Part shown: in pieces, positions 9,034 through 19,575 of the stretch
Layout of the letters: each line of letters begins with the position of its first letter
Position numbering within the stretch: the first letter of the stretch is position 1
Notes under the pieces: generated by a model
What the model was told of the DNA's origin: nothing
Databases searched by the model: none
The model's input: the letters and a program-made list of their open reading frames with translations, nothing else
From: an uncultured Flavobacteriales bacterium
GTDB taxonomy: Bacteria; Bacteroidota; Bacteroidia; Flavobacteriales_D; Parvicellaceae
DNA length: 64,000 bases
NCBI GenBank assembly: GCA_938075455.1
Contig: CALJHN010000001.1
Span: 1 to 64,000, forward strand
Direction of reading: 5' to 3'
Translations under genes and position numbers: made by a program

Positions 9034-10069
9034 TTTTTTCTTGAGATAACCAAGTAGTGTACATCTTTTTATATTTTTCATGTTCTTTATTGGTAGAAGA
9101 AAAATTATGATATCCAGAATAAGACGGTTTGGCACACATAAAGATAAAATCGTGTTTAGAATAATTTAAAACTGCATCAATTACTCTTGGATCAACAATA
9201 CAAATCGGTCCTGGTGGCAAACCTTTGTATTTATAAGTATTATAGGGAGAATCTACTTCCAAATGTTTGTAATACAATCTTCTTAAATTGGGCATTTTCA
9301 AAGCAAACTTAACTGTAGGGTCTGCTTGGAGTTTCATATTGCTTTTAAGTCTATTAATATAAAGTCCAGCTATCTTAGAATGTTCGTCAAATTTTATCTG
9401 CTGCTCCATTTGAACAATTGAAGCAAGAGTAGTAATTTCAGATTGACTGTAGCCTAATGCATTTGCTTTATCTATTCTATCAACATTCCAAAAAATTTTG
9501 TATTTACTTGCAATAAATTCTATTAACTTCTTTTCTGAAATATTTATAAAAACTTCATATGTATTAGGAATTACAATAGATGAGAAAGTATAAGAATTAA
9601 ACCCAAATTTTTCTTGAATATTTTCATCTTGAAAAAGATGTAATAGTTTAGAAGAATCTAGTTCTAATTGCGAAGAAAGTCTCCCACACAATATTTCTAA
9701 ATTTCTAACAGATGGAATATATAAATCTATAACATGTTGATTCCTCATTAAAAATAGCTGATTGACTAGTTTGTTAGTAGACCATTTTGATTGAATTGTA
9801 TATTTCCCTTTTTTAAGTGTATTATTTTCGTAGTTTTTAAACTCGATAAGTTGATTGATTATTTTGGAACTTAACAAAAGGTCTTCACTAACTAAATAAT
9901 CTCCAATTTCAGAGAAGGATAAATCTTCTTGAATTTTTAAAATAACTTTATTGGAATCGGAAAGTATCTCTTTTTTTTCTCTGTTAAAAAATAAATTAAA
10001 AATTGGAAAAATTAAATAGACCCCAAAAACAAGAAATGAAATTGCCAGAATGTATATTAATTTCTTCAA
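9026..10069 (-). CDS. mltG: MltG-type endolytic murein transglycosylase
   Basis: The 347-residue protein has one N-terminal membrane helix (about 5-24), a LysM-like small domain, and the YceG/MltG catalytic domain at about 160-345. The catalytic motif ASIVQMEQQ retains the second Glu of the ASIVEKE pattern known from E. coli, and the family signatures YINRLKSNMKLQADPTVKFA and GLPPGPICIVDPRVIDAVL are present. MltG cuts nascent glycan strands next to the inner membrane and helps set their length. Its start overlaps the stop of the LysM/binding-fold gene upstream by four bases, so the two cell-wall-related proteins are co-translated. Confidence 0.92.
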   Translation of the reverse strand: MKKLIYILAISFLVFGVYLIFPIFNLFFNREKKEILSDSNKVILKIQEDLSFSEIGDYLVSEDLLLSSKIINQLIEFKNYENNTLKKGKYTIQSKWSTNKLVNQLFLMRNQHVIDLYIPSVRNLEILCGRLSSQLELDSSKLLHLFQDENIQEKFGFNSYTFSSIVIPNTYEVFINISEKKLIEFIASKYKIFWNVDRIDKANALGYSQSEITTLASIVQMEQQIKFDEHSKIAGLYINRLKSNMKLQADPTVKFALKMPNLRRLYYKHLEVDSPYNTYKYKGLPPGPICIVDPRVIDAVLNYSKHDFIFMCAKPSYSGYHNFSSTNKEHEKYKKMYTTWLSQEKIN

Positions 10070-11913
10070 TCTTGAGGAATTTGAATTAAATTGTAATCTT
10101 CAATCCTATAAAACTTAACTAGTTTATTTTCAGAACCGCTACCCAAATCAATTCTATTGTAAAACACATCGTTGAGTAATCCTTTATAATAACTTTCTGA
10201 ATTTAATTTATCTGGATAAATTTTCATAAAAATAGATTTCACAATATCGTATCCTTGGTAAGAATATTTAGTAGGCTCTGAGGAGAAAAAATTCCTGTAT
10301 TTATCTTTAAATTTTGCTATTCTAATAGAACTAAGATCGGGTATGCCTTTAGAAACAAAATGTAAATTAAACTTGTTTTTGTAAATAACATCGATAGTCT
10401 TAATCCTATATAAATCTTCAAAACCAAAAATTTCAAAATCAGATTTATAATGCTCTTGGGAATTAGAAAATTCTATTACTTGATTAAAAGCATAAGTCAA
10501 AAAAGGAACTTTATTAGAAGTTATTACAATTAGATTACTTTTGTTATTGGATAATCTATCCAACAAATGAGTCCAATCTTCTCCCCTTTTAAGTAAAATT
10601 GGTGAAATTGAATCTATTGTCTTTATAGAATCATTTATTAAATTACTAGTATCGTTGAAAGCATCTGAAAAAATACTTCCATAAACCTTACTTTTATTGT
10701 CTTCAAAATCACTTAATAACAATATGTTGTAATCCTCTTTAGACTTATTAATATGTATTGCCATTTCTTTAGCTTGGGTAGATCTTGATGGTTGTATTTT
10801 AAATAAATCTGGGTAATTAAAAAGTGCTTGACTAGGAATATTATAGGGTGATATCATTGGAATATGGGAATTCTTAGAAAATATTCTCATCATTTTAATA
10901 TTTTTAGTAAACAAAGGACCAATTATTAAATTTGATGATTTAAATAAAGTGTCTTGAAATATTTCTTTGATAGTATTGGTATCGTATTTGCTATCGAATA
11001 CATTTAATTCAAGATTGTATCCCAAATCTTTTAGATCCAAAAGGGCAATTTTTACCCCATTGTATATTTGAAACGAATTCTCAGATATTTTTTCTATTGA
11101 ACAGTTTGTATTTTCTGGGCAGTTTACAATAATTGAATCGGATTTATTAATAAAAAATGGCAATACTAAAGAAATTCTTAAAGTTTTTTGATCATAGACT
11201 CTCTCTAAAAAAAGATCTAGAGAGTCATTTTCGTTGTCAATAGAATCCTCTATACAATCTTTAATTCTTAAAATTATTTTCAATTCTTGATCTTTTTTAA
11301 GTCCAAATTCATTTAAAAAAGGATTGTTTTTAATTATATGGTCTAAACCAATAGTATACTTTTTTGAAATAGAGTATAAAGTTTCTTTCTTTTTTACTTT
11401 ATGAATAATTAGTGTATCACACTTTTTAAGCAATGGATGATCAACATGTTTAAATAGTGGTTGGACAATATTACTTGTATCGGATTGAATATTTGGAATT
11501 AACAACAATTGAGATTCTGACAATTCATTGGTTGTCAATTTATTATAAGCTTTAATAGTTGGTAATTTTACTCCATATATTTTAGCAATTGACCATAGCG
11601 TTTCTCCTGGCTGCACCTTGTGAATTTTCACAGAAGAATCAATTTCATTATCTAATGTTTGATTAATAAATGTTTTAATAGGGATTTTTAAAGTATCTCC
11701 TTTTGACAAACCATTGGATGCACTTGGGTTATAGTTGAAAAATTCATTTAAATCAATTTGATATTTTTTAGCAATTCCATAACTCGTTTCCCCCCTTGAA
11801 ACTGTATGATAAGTAAATTTTAGATTTGGTTTGTCTTGAGCAATTATATTTGTTACAAAAAATACTGCTAAGAAAAATGATAAGAATCTATATGTTAAAT
11901 TTTTTATTCCCAT
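10066..11913 (-). CDS. Exported LysM and periplasmic-binding-fold protein
   Basis: A 615-residue protein with a signal peptide (to about residue 26) and three LysM domains for peptidoglycan binding, at about 33-80, 97-142 and 168-215. Signatures include [34 protein letters not shown] and [16 protein letters not shown]. The C-terminal ~370 residues resemble the type 1 periplasmic binding fold used by branched-chain amino acid receptors and LpoA-like proteins ([24 protein letters not shown]). It overlaps guaA upstream by 10 bases and mltG downstream by 4. A structural or regulatory role in cell-wall synthesis is likely from the LysM repeats and from mltG; ligand binding is unproven. Confidence 0.88.
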   Translation of the reverse strand: MGIKNLTYRFLSFFLAVFFVTNIIAQDKPNLKFTYHTVSRGETSYGIAKKYQIDLNEFFNYNPSASNGLSKGDTLKIPIKTFINQTLDNEIDSSVKIHKVQPGETLWSIAKIYGVKLPTIKAYNKLTTNELSESQLLLIPNIQSDTSNIVQPLFKHVDHPLLKKCDTLIIHKVKKKETLYSISKKYTIGLDHIIKNNPFLNEFGLKKDQELKIILRIKDCIEDSIDNENDSLDLFLERVYDQKTLRISLVLPFFINKSDSIIVNCPENTNCSIEKISENSFQIYNGVKIALLDLKDLGYNLELNVFDSKYDTNTIKEIFQDTLFKSSNLIIGPLFTKNIKMMRIFSKNSHIPMISPYNIPSQALFNYPDLFKIQPSRSTQAKEMAIHINKSKEDYNILLLSDFEDNKSKVYGSIFSDAFNDTSNLINDSIKTIDSISPILLKRGEDWTHLLDRLSNNKSNLIVITSNKVPFLTYAFNQVIEFSNSQEHYKSDFEIFGFEDLYRIKTIDVIYKNKFNLHFVSKGIPDLSSIRIAKFKDKYRNFFSSEPTKYSYQGYDIVKSIFMKIYPDKLNSESYYKGLLNDVFYNRIDLGSGSENKLVKFYRIEDYNLIQIPQD

Positions 11914-13430
11914 TCAATGGTAGCAGGTGGTTTGGAACTTATATCGTAAGTTACTCTATTTATTCCTTTTACATTATTAATTATTCTATTAGAAATTTTG
12001 GCTAAAAAGTCATGCGGTAAATGACACCAATCTGCTGTCATTCCATCAGTGGAAGAAACTGCTCTTAGAGCTACAGCATTCTCATATGTTCTTTCATCGC
12101 CCATTACTCCAACAGATTGAACAGGAAGAAAAATTGCTCCTGCTTGCCAAATATCATCGTAAAGTTTAAATTCTTTTAAACCATTAATGAATATATGATC
12201 AACTTCTTGAAGAATTTTGATTTTACTTTCTGTTATTTCTCCTAGAATTCTTATCCCCAATCCCGGACCAGGGAAAGGATGTCTATTTAGAATTTGTTTT
12301 GGCAAATCAAGCGAAGCTCCAACTCTTCTAACCTCGTCTTTAAATAAGGATTTTAAAGGTTCGATTATTTTTAATTTCATATAATCAGGCAACCCTCCAA
12401 CATTGTGATGAGATTTTATGGTTACTGATGGTCCATTAACTGAAACTGATTCTATAATATCTGGATAAATTGTTCCCTGAGCCAACCAATCTACATCTTT
12501 AATACTAATAGCCTCTCTATCAAAAACATCGATAAATGTTTTGCCAATTGCTTTTCTTTTTAGTTCAGGATCTGAAAGACCAGATAAAGATTTATAAAAC
12601 TCTTCTTTTGCATCAACTCCTTTGATATTTAATCCTAAAGATTCATACTGTTTTAAAACATCTTCAAATTCATTTTTTCTGAGCAAACCATTATCTACAA
12701 AAATACAGTGTAAATTATCTCCTATTGACTTATGTAAAAGCAAAGCAGCAACACTAGAATCTACTCCACCAGATAAGCCTAGTACAACTTTTTGATGACC
12801 AACTTGATTTTTAATATTTGAAATGGAAGAATCTACAAATGAATCTGGTGTCCAACCTGTTGAACAATGAGAAATATTAACAACGAAGTTATTTAAGATC
12901 TGTAAACCGTCTGTGCTGTGAAATACTTCAGGATGAAATTGAAGACCATAAATATTACTTTCATTTATATGAAAAGCTGCATTTTCAATATCGGAGGTAG
13001 ATGCAATTTTATTAAAATTTGAAGGCAAATTTTTAATTGTATCTCCGTGAGACATCCAAACTTGAGAATTAGATTTTACATTTTCAAATAATGGGTTTTC
13101 AACATCAAAAAGAGAGAGATTGGCTCTTCCGTATTCCCTTTTATTAGAACTTTCTACAACTCCACCAAAATGTTTAACTATATATTGGGCACCGTAACAA
13201 ATACCTAAGATGGGCATTGTTTTATTGAAGGATTCTATTTTAGGATGTGGAGCATCATTTTGATTGACTGAACAAGGACTTCCAGAAAAAATAACTGCAC
13301 TAAAATTAAAATTGTCTGGAATCTTGTTGTAGGGATGGATTTCACAATATACATTAAGTTCTCTAACTCTTCTAGCAATCAATTGTGTATATTGAGAACC
13401 AAAATCAAGTATCAGCAAGTTTTTACTCAT
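11904..13430 (-). CDS. guaA: GMP synthase (glutamine-hydrolysing)
   Basis: This 508-residue enzyme converts XMP to GMP with glutamine and ATP. The class I amidotransferase domain (about 1-190) has its nucleophile Cys78 in ICYGAQY and the His/Glu of [10 protein letters not shown]. The ATP-pyrophosphatase domain shows the PP-loop [13 protein letters not shown] near residue 218, and the C-terminal dimerisation domain ends with [15 protein letters not shown], as in other GuaA proteins. I chose the ATG at 13430; a TTG two codons upstream is in frame but less likely. A TAAATTTG sequence (minus strand, 13441 to 13434) matches the -7 consensus but would place transcription nearly at the ATG. Downstream genes overlap, giving a guaA-LysM-mltG operon. 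Confidence 0.97.
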   Translation of the reverse strand: MSKNLLILDFGSQYTQLIARRVRELNVYCEIHPYNKIPDNFNFSAVIFSGSPCSVNQNDAPHPKIESFNKTMPILGICYGAQYIVKHFGGVVESSNKREYGRANLSLFDVENPLFENVKSNSQVWMSHGDTIKNLPSNFNKIASTSDIENAAFHINESNIYGLQFHPEVFHSTDGLQILNNFVVNISHCSTGWTPDSFVDSSISNIKNQVGHQKVVLGLSGGVDSSVAALLLHKSIGDNLHCIFVDNGLLRKNEFEDVLKQYESLGLNIKGVDAKEEFYKSLSGLSDPELKRKAIGKTFIDVFDREAISIKDVDWLAQGTIYPDIIESVSVNGPSVTIKSHHNVGGLPDYMKLKIIEPLKSLFKDEVRRVGASLDLPKQILNRHPFPGPGLGIRILGEITESKIKILQEVDHIFINGLKEFKLYDDIWQAGAIFLPVQSVGVMGDERTYENAVALRAVSSTDGMTADWCHLPHDFLAKISNRIINNVKGINRVTYDISSKPPATIEWE

Positions 13431-13492
13431 ACACAAATTTAATCATCCCTATGATATCTTACTGAATACTTTGAAAATTTGTTGAACTATTT

Positions 13493-14452
13493 TTGTTAAT
13501 TACTTTGAATACTGAAGAAGAAAAACCTTTATTAATTGTTCTAGCAGGCCCTACAGCTGTTGGTAAAACCAAGTTATCAATTGAATTGGCAAAAAATAAA
13601 AATAGCTCTATTTTCTCATGTGATAGCCGTCAGTTTTACAGAGAAATGTCAATTGGAACAGCAAAACCTTCTTTAAATGAATTAAATGAAGTTCCTCACT
13701 ATTTTATAAATAATAAGAGCATTGAAGAAGAATATTCTGCTGGAGATTACGAAAAAGAAATTATTAACCATTTAGAAGATTACTTTACAAAACAAAAAAT
13801 AGCATTTTTAGTAGGTGGTTCTGGAATGTATATTGATGCTGTTTGTAGAGGTTTAGATAATTTACCTAAAGATTTAGCTGTTAGAAATCATTTGAATTTA
13901 GAACTAAAGGAAAATGGAATTGAATATTTACAAGAAAAATTAAAAATTTTAGATCCAAAACAATACGATATTATGGATTTGAGTAATTCTCAACGTTTAA
14001 TAAGAGCACTTGAGGTATGTAGGATTACTTCAAAACCATACTCAAGTTTATTAACCGCAACGAAAAAGATACGTTCTTTTAACATGGTAAAATTTTTATT
14101 GCATATTGATAAAAATCAACTAGAATTAAATATTGAAAAAAGAGTTGACCAAATGGTTGAAAATGGATTATTTCAGGAGGTAGAAAACTTAAGAGACAAA
14201 CAAAAATTAAATGCACTTAATACAGTTGGATATAAAGAAATATTTAATTTTCTTAATGGTGATTCTACCAAAGAAGAAGCAATAAATCTAATTAAGAGGA
14301 ACACAAAAAAATACGCCAAAAGGCAAATAACTTGGTTTAAAAAAGATTTAAGCTACCAATGGATAGAAAACTTAAATAGTTCAAAATCCTTTAATGAAAT
14401 TAATAGTATTATCTCCAAACTAAAACCAAATTTAATATTTCATAAGTCTTAA
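13493..14452 (+). CDS. miaA: tRNA dimethylallyltransferase
   Basis: MiaA (319 residues by the longest reading) adds a dimethylallyl group to A37 of tRNAs that read UNN codons. The P-loop LAGPTAVGKTKLS is near residue 18, followed by FSCDSRQFYREMSIGTAKPS, which contains the family's DSRQ(V/F)Y and IGTAKP signatures, and then AGDYEKE. The catalytic domain continues through GGSGMYIDAVCRGLD. No ATG is available upstream: TTG 13493 gives MLITLNTEEEKPLL, and TTG 13505 is an alternative start. The length is normal for the family. The gene stands opposite guaA, with about 60 bases between the two starts. Confidence 0.95.
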   Translation: MLITLNTEEEKPLLIVLAGPTAVGKTKLSIELAKNKNSSIFSCDSRQFYREMSIGTAKPSLNELNEVPHYFINNKSIEEEYSAGDYEKEIINHLEDYFTKQKIAFLVGGSGMYIDAVCRGLDNLPKDLAVRNHLNLELKENGIEYLQEKLKILDPKQYDIMDLSNSQRLIRALEVCRITSKPYSSLLTATKKIRSFNMVKFLLHIDKNQLELNIEKRVDQMVENGLFQEVENLRDKQKLNALNTVGYKEIFNFLNGDSTKEEAINLIKRNTKKYAKRQITWFKKDLSYQWIENLNSSKSFNEINSIISKLKPNLIFHKS

Positions 14453-14493
14453 TGAATATCTATCCGTATATTTAAAACTATAAATCAAAAAAA

Positions 14494-15630
14494 ATGAGTC
14501 TTTGGTCAGAATTTAATGCTTCGAGTGAAGATCAGTGGGTTAAGAAAGTTTTAGACGATTCATCCAATAAAACTGTTCAAGATTTTCATTGGAAAACTGA
14601 ATATGGTAATATAAATACTTTTAGCAAATCTATTTCAGTTCTTAAAAGTGATAAAAAAGATAAACTTTCAGAAATAAGTTGGTATTTCGGAGAAGAAAAA
14701 AACATAAACTCTCAAATATTAAATCGATTAAAAGATGGAGTAAATAGCATTCATATTGATGGTATTAATTATGCTGATTCTATTTTTAAAAATGTAATGA
14801 ATAACATAATTTATAACCATATTATGTTAAATCACAACGCTTCAAAACAAGAGATATCTTCTTGGACAGACTGGATAAATACAAATCCAAATTTAAAAGG
14901 TTCTATTAGAATGTGTTTGCTAACGAAAATAATAGATGGTTTAAATGGTAATAATAATTCAATAGATTTCACAGATTACTGTTATCATTTACAAAATAAT
15001 TTAAATCCAAATTTTAAATGTATTTATGTAGAAATACCCTTTAGACATCTACCTTTTAACAATTATTCCTCAGAAATTGCATTAACAGGGGTTTATTTAA
15101 ATGAAATTATTGAAATTCATAAAAAAAATAACATAGAAATTCCAAAAAAAATTATTATTAAATCCTTCTTAGATAATAGTTTTTTAGAAAATATTTCAAA
15201 ATTAAAAGCTATTAAGTCCGTAATAAATCAAGTTCTAAAAATTCATGGTATAAAAGCCAATGTGATTATTGAAACGTCAGTGAATCCTCAAATATTAAAA
15301 GACCAAAGTGAGGATTTTAGGATTTTAACCATTAGTTCTACTGCTATGAGTAGTTTTGTTGGAGGAGCTAATTCATTTGTTCTTTCAAATTCATTGCTAC
15401 TTTCTAAAGAAAATTACTGGAAGAAAATAGCTACAAATGTTCCTTTAATTTTAAATGAAGAAAGTCAAATTAATATTTTTAATGACGTTACTAAAGGTGC
15501 TCATGTAATTGAACAAATATCATTAAAAATGGCAGAAAAAGCCTGGAGAAAATTAAAACAAATTGAAGTAAATGGTGGATTACTAAAAAATTTAAAAAAT
15601 AGTAATTTGAGAGATTTTATTAATAATTGA
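14494..15630 (+). CDS. mutA: Methylmalonyl-CoA mutase, small (non-catalytic) subunit
   Basis: A 378-residue protein matching the beta subunit of heterodimeric methylmalonyl-CoA mutase. It has a TIM-barrel-like domain related to MutB but lacks the B12-binding C-terminal domain, and key catalytic residues are absent as expected. Recognisable parts are the WKTEYGN segment near the N-terminus, the central [12 protein letters not shown] helix and the C-terminal [31 protein letters not shown], which parallels the end of the MutB barrel. It is shorter than the ~450 or more residues I expect of many small subunits. The mutB start follows one base after its stop, so the two subunits are translationally coupled. 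Confidence 0.88.
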   Translation: MSLWSEFNASSEDQWVKKVLDDSSNKTVQDFHWKTEYGNINTFSKSISVLKSDKKDKLSEISWYFGEEKNINSQILNRLKDGVNSIHIDGINYADSIFKNVMNNIIYNHIMLNHNASKQEISSWTDWINTNPNLKGSIRMCLLTKIIDGLNGNNNSIDFTDYCYHLQNNLNPNFKCIYVEIPFRHLPFNNYSSEIALTGVYLNEIIEIHKKNNIEIPKKIIIKSFLDNSFLENISKLKAIKSVINQVLKIHGIKANVIIETSVNPQILKDQSEDFRILTISSTAMSSFVGGANSFVLSNSLLLSKENYWKKIATNVPLILNEESQINIFNDVTKGAHVIEQISLKMAEKAWRKLKQIEVNGGLLKNLKNSNLRDFINN

Positions 15631-15631
15631 T

Positions 15632-17695
15632 ATGGGGAGAGTGTCTTATAAAAATATTGAGTTAGACACTTCCAATTTAAGTGAAACATCATTTGGACAT
15701 GAAAATTTCATAGCTGGAACTGCTCCATTTCTTAAAGGGCCCTATCCTTCTATGTACTTAACTAGACCTTGGACAATAAGACAATATGCAGGATTTTCAA
15801 CTGCAGAAAAATCGAATCTATTTTATAGACAAAATTTAGAAGCTGGTCAGAAAGGTCTTTCAGTAGCATTTGACTTAGCTACACATAGAGGATATGACTC
15901 AAATCATGAGAGAGTTTCTGCAGATGTTGGAAAAGCAGGTGTTGCTATTGATTCTGTAGAGGATATGAAAATATTATTTGATAAAATACCTTTAGATAAA
16001 ATGTCCGTTTCCATGACTATGAACGGAGCTGTACTTCCAATAATGGCTTTTTATATAGTAGCTGCAATAGAACAAAATATAGAATTGGAAAAATTAACTG
16101 GTACTATTCAAAATGATATTCTAAAAGAGTTCATGGTTAGAAATACCTACATCTACCCTCCTAAGGAAAGTATGAGAATTGTTGGTGATATATTCAAATT
16201 TACTTCTAAAAATATGCCAAAATTTAATCCTATAAGTATTTCTGGTTACCATATGCACGAAGCAGGTGCAAATGCAGAAATAGAATTGGCCTATACACTA
16301 GCAAATGGATTAGAATATGTGAAAAAAGGGATTGAAGTTGGTTTAGATATTGATGAATTTGCCCCTAGACTTTCATTTTTCTGGGGAATTGGAATGAATC
16401 AATTCACTGAAATTGCAAAAATGAGAGCTGCTAGAATGTTGTGGGCAAAGATTATTAAGAAATTTAACCCTAAAAATCCAAAATCAATGGCTCTAAGAAC
16501 CCATTGTCAAACCTCAGGATGGAGTTTATCTGAAAATGATCCTTATAATAATATTGCTAGAACTTATATTGAAGCAATGGCAGCTGTACTAGGTGGAACA
16601 CAATCCTTACATACCAATTCTTTAGATGAAGCCATAGCACTACCTAGTGAAAATGCAGCTAGAATTGCAAGAAACACTCAAATTTTTATTCAAAATGAAA
16701 ATAAAATATGTAATACTATTGATCCGTTAGGAGGTTCTTTTCATTTAGAAAAACTAACCAATGACATAGCAAATAAAGCATGGGATTTAATTCAAGAAGT
16801 GGAAAATCAAGGGGGAATGACCAAAGCTATTGAAATGGGAATACCTAAAATGAAGATTGAAGAAGCAGCAGCAAAAAGACAAGCAAAAATTGATAGCGGA
16901 AAAGAAATAATAGTCGGTCTAAATGCCTATAAATCTGAAGGTGATCAACAGGTAGATATTTTAGAAATTGACAACAAAAAAGTAAAAGAAAATCAAATCA
17001 ATAGAATTTCTAAAATTAAATCGGAAAGGGACCAAGAAAAAGTAAACAAGATTTTGGAAGAACTATCAATAGCTGCCAAAAACAACACCGGAAATTTACT
17101 AGAAATTACTGTAAGAGCTGCTAAAGAAAGAGCAACTTTAGGGGAAATATCTTCTGCCTTAGAAAAAGAATTTGGTAGATATAAAGCTACAGTAAGAAGC
17201 ATTTCTGGAGTATATTCTAAAGAAATTATGGAAGATGAAAAATATAAAAAAGCTTTGGAACTCACTGAAGAGTTTGAATCTGTTGTTGGAAGACGACCTA
17301 GAATAATGGTTGCTAAAATGGGACAAGATGGGCACGATAGAGGAGCAAAAATTGTTGCTACATCATTTGCTGATATTGGTTTTGATGTAGATATCGGATC
17401 TCTATTTCAAACACCAAAAGAAGTTGCTAAAAGTGCCATTGAAAATGATGTTCATATTATTGGAGTTTCTTCACTAGCAGCAGGGCATCTTTCCTTAATC
17501 CCAGAATTAATGGAAGAACTTAAAAAAATTAACAGAGAAGACATAATGATTATTGTTGGTGGAGTTGTACCAAAAAAAGATTACCAATTACTTTTTGACA
17601 TGGGAGTTGCTGCAGTATTTGGTCCTGGTACAGTGATTTCTGAAGCTGCGCAAGATATTATAAAAATAATGTTAAAAGGTTTCTTGAAAAAATGA
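15632..17695 (+). CDS. mutB: Methylmalonyl-CoA mutase, large catalytic subunit
   Basis: The 687-residue catalytic subunit interconverts methylmalonyl-CoA and succinyl-CoA using adenosylcobalamin. The N-terminal barrel is highly conserved ([19 protein letters not shown] near residue 35, then [18 protein letters not shown] and [11 protein letters not shown]). The B12 domain (about 555-687) carries [13 protein letters not shown], with the cobalt-coordinating His of the DxHxxG motif, plus [11 protein letters not shown] and GGVVPKKDY. It is encoded directly after mutA. The pathway would link propionate or odd-chain and branched-chain degradation to the TCA cycle. The downstream gene overlaps its stop by 4 bases. 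Confidence 0.97.
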   Translation: MGRVSYKNIELDTSNLSETSFGHENFIAGTAPFLKGPYPSMYLTRPWTIRQYAGFSTAEKSNLFYRQNLEAGQKGLSVAFDLATHRGYDSNHERVSADVGKAGVAIDSVEDMKILFDKIPLDKMSVSMTMNGAVLPIMAFYIVAAIEQNIELEKLTGTIQNDILKEFMVRNTYIYPPKESMRIVGDIFKFTSKNMPKFNPISISGYHMHEAGANAEIELAYTLANGLEYVKKGIEVGLDIDEFAPRLSFFWGIGMNQFTEIAKMRAARMLWAKIIKKFNPKNPKSMALRTHCQTSGWSLSENDPYNNIARTYIEAMAAVLGGTQSLHTNSLDEAIALPSENAARIARNTQIFIQNENKICNTIDPLGGSFHLEKLTNDIANKAWDLIQEVENQGGMTKAIEMGIPKMKIEEAAAKRQAKIDSGKEIIVGLNAYKSEGDQQVDILEIDNKKVKENQINRISKIKSERDQEKVNKILEELSIAAKNNTGNLLEITVRAAKERATLGEISSALEKEFGRYKATVRSISGVYSKEIMEDEKYKKALELTEEFESVVGRRPRIMVAKMGQDGHDRGAKIVATSFADIGFDVDIGSLFQTPKEVAKSAIENDVHIIGVSSLAAGHLSLIPELMEELKKINREDIMIIVGGVVPKKDYQLLFDMGVAAVFGPGTVISEAAQDIIKIMLKGFLKK

Positions 17696-18132
17696 GTATT
17701 AAAAAATCAAAAAAAATAATTCTGAAACAATTGGAATATCCTAGTAAAGTACTCATTGCTTGGAGAGAAGCTATAGGAGGAAATGTTGAATTTAGAGATT
17801 TTTTAATTCGAAGTCCCTATAAGGAATTGGGTATATTTTGTTTTGCTATTTTAAATGATAAAAAATCTAGAAGATGGTTGCTAGATAATAACTATGGTCA
17901 CTTACTTGCTACCATTGAGGGAATTGAAGGAAAAGATTCTGCATTGGTATTTCTTAAAAAAAATGGATTTGATTTATTATTTCACTTTGCTAGAAGCGCA
18001 GACTCTTGGAAAGATTCTCAAATATGGTTGCAAAAAAGGGACAAACTATTATATGCAATTTCTTTAAAAATAGAATATGTAAAGGACGAAATCGAGTTAA
18101 GAAATCAAGATCCACACAAATTAAATCCTTAA
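17692..18132 (+). CDS. Unknown protein coupled to methylmalonyl-CoA mutase
   Basis: A 146-residue soluble protein whose ATG overlaps the mutB stop (ATGA), so it is translationally coupled to the mutase. It is rich in Trp and Lys with several helical stretches ([51 protein letters not shown]). It has no P-loop, so it is not the usual MeaB/ArgK G-protein chaperone of the mutase, and no signal peptide or membrane helix. I do not recognise the family. The position suggests a mutase accessory role, for example in assembly or repair, but that rests on position alone. Confidence 0.7.
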   Translation: MSIKKSKKIILKQLEYPSKVLIAWREAIGGNVEFRDFLIRSPYKELGIFCFAILNDKKSRRWLLDNNYGHLLATIEGIEGKDSALVFLKKNGFDLLFHFARSADSWKDSQIWLQKRDKLLYAISLKIEYVKDEIELRNQDPHKLNP

Positions 18133-18134
18133 TT

Positions 18135-18671
18135 TTAGTGTAAAATCTCTAGTATTTCTCCAGCTTCAATAAGATCTTTAGCAACAGAATCTTTTTCTGC
18201 TTGGTCTATTTTATTTTCTATTTCTTCAATAGTTTTTGGTGGTTGATTTGAATTTTCATTATGAGTTGAATCTAAGGCATGAACTTCAGAAGAGTGGGAT
18301 TCTTCTTCGTGACTTTCTTCACCACTCATTGTCAAATAAAAGCCAAAACCAGTACCACATAACGACAATATAAGACCAACTACTATAAATAGTTTCTTTT
18401 TACTCTTTTTAGGAGTTAAATCTTCAGAATTAGATTCCAAAACTGATTCTATTTCTTCTAGATTATCATTGGAACTAATATGTTTATTAACAGGAGGAGA
18501 AAGATCTTTAACTTTTAATTTTTTAGGTCCTCCTTTAGCATAAATCTCTTCCAATCTAGCCATAACAGCATCTTCATCTCCTCTAAATGTTCTGGTTATT
18601 TTTTTGGCTAAGTAATAGCGTTCTGGATCGTTTTTTAAGAAAAAATTTTGAACTTTTACTAAATATGACAT
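18135..18671 (-). CDS. Single-span membrane protein of unknown function
   Basis: The 178 residues comprise a basic N-terminal cytoplasmic segment with a helical motif (NDPERYYLAKKITRTFRG ... MARLEEIYAKGG), an acidic linker, one membrane helix at about 95-115 (KLFIVVGLILSLCGTGFGFYL), and an acidic, His-rich outer segment (EESHEEESHSSEVH) ending in a helix. I do not know the family. The histidine/glutamate-rich patch right after the membrane could bind metal, but nothing else supports that. The gene ends 2 bases from the end of the convergent unknown gene behind mutB, and a 64-base gap separates it from the DUF2797 gene upstream. Confidence 0.65.
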   Translation of the reverse strand: MSYLVKVQNFFLKNDPERYYLAKKITRTFRGDEDAVMARLEEIYAKGGPKKLKVKDLSPPVNKHISSNDNLEEIESVLESNSEDLTPKKSKKKLFIVVGLILSLCGTGFGFYLTMSGEESHEEESHSSEVHALDSTHNENSNQPPKTIEEIENKIDQAEKDSVAKDLIEAGEILEILH

Positions 18672-18735
18672 AATTGATCTTTTTTTTTAAATATATAAAA
18701 ACTAATAATAAATAAGTTGTTACTGATTAATTATT

Positions 18736-19548
18736 TCAATATGAAAGTTCTATTAAATACCCAGAATGTCTTCTCACATTAAAAACTAAGTCATTTTCAA
18801 ATAATAAATATTGCCCTTTAATTCCCACTAATTTTTCTTCAATTTCAGGAACTTTATCCAAAGTTAAAGACTTTACCTTTTCAGGATATTTTATTACAGG
18901 AAAATTAATTTTGTAAAGACTTTCATCTATTACTAGGTACTCTTTAAATTCTTCATCTACATAAGTGAATAATTCATCTCTAAGAGAAATTAAAGAATCT
19001 TCATTTATTTCATTTTGAAGCATTTTTCTCCAGTTGGTTTTATCACTCACATGTTTTTTTAATGAAATTTCTATTGCCCCTGCAACTTGTCTATAAGGAA
19101 CTCTTGCTATGATGAGTGCTTGTATAGCACCTTGGTCAATCCATCGAGTTGGAATTTGACTTTCTTTGGTAACACCAACTTTATTTCCAGCTGTTTTAGA
19201 CAAATAAACAATATGGGGCTTCATATGGTGTTCCATTTCCCATTCGTAATCTCTCAGAGCAACTCCTAAATGAATTTTACTTAGTTCTGGTCTAATAATA
19301 CTTTCTACTGCCAAAGGAGAGGATTTAAAAGCATCGTAAGACATGCCTTCACCATATGCTTTTCTAATTTTTTTCCCCGTAACAACACAATTTATAATTC
19401 CAGAAAAAGAAATTTTAATAGTCCTTCCAATTAAATCGTTTAAATTTACTTTTAAAGACGGAACCGTTGAGTCGTAAAGTGGTAAAGTATACTCCACTTC
19501 GTCTTTAAGTTCAGAAAGCATCTTTCTAATATTACCGTAATGGTTCAT
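18736..19548 (-). CDS. DUF2797 family protein
   Basis: A 270-residue protein that I place in the DUF2797 family from the conserved core IKISFSGIINCVVTGKKI, then IHLGVALRDYEWEMEHH, then HIVYLSKTAGNKVGVTKE and PTRWIDQGA. Members are widespread in Bacteroidota and have no established function. The core contains one cysteine (IINCVVTG) where a small metal site would be expected; only this Cys is obvious, so zinc binding is not supported. There is no signal peptide. It starts at ATG 19548, 27 bases after the TPR gene ends, and it may share the gyrA-TPR transcript. Confidence 0.8.
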   Translation of the reverse strand: MNHYGNIRKMLSELKDEVEYTLPLYDSTVPSLKVNLNDLIGRTIKISFSGIINCVVTGKKIRKAYGEGMSYDAFKSSPLAVESIIRPELSKIHLGVALRDYEWEMEHHMKPHIVYLSKTAGNKVGVTKESQIPTRWIDQGAIQALIIARVPYRQVAGAIEISLKKHVSDKTNWRKMLQNEINEDSLISLRDELFTYVDEEFKEYLVIDESLYKINFPVIKYPEKVKSLTLDKVPEIEEKLVGIKGQYLLFENDLVFNVRRHSGYLIELSY

Positions 19549-19575
19549 AGAAGAGTATTAAAAATTTGAAGAAAA

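Noticed and set aside
14453-14493. Cobalamin riboswitch ahead of the B12-dependent mutase
   Set aside because: The gap is only 41 bases, too short for the riboswitch, and no B12-box-like sequence is seen.
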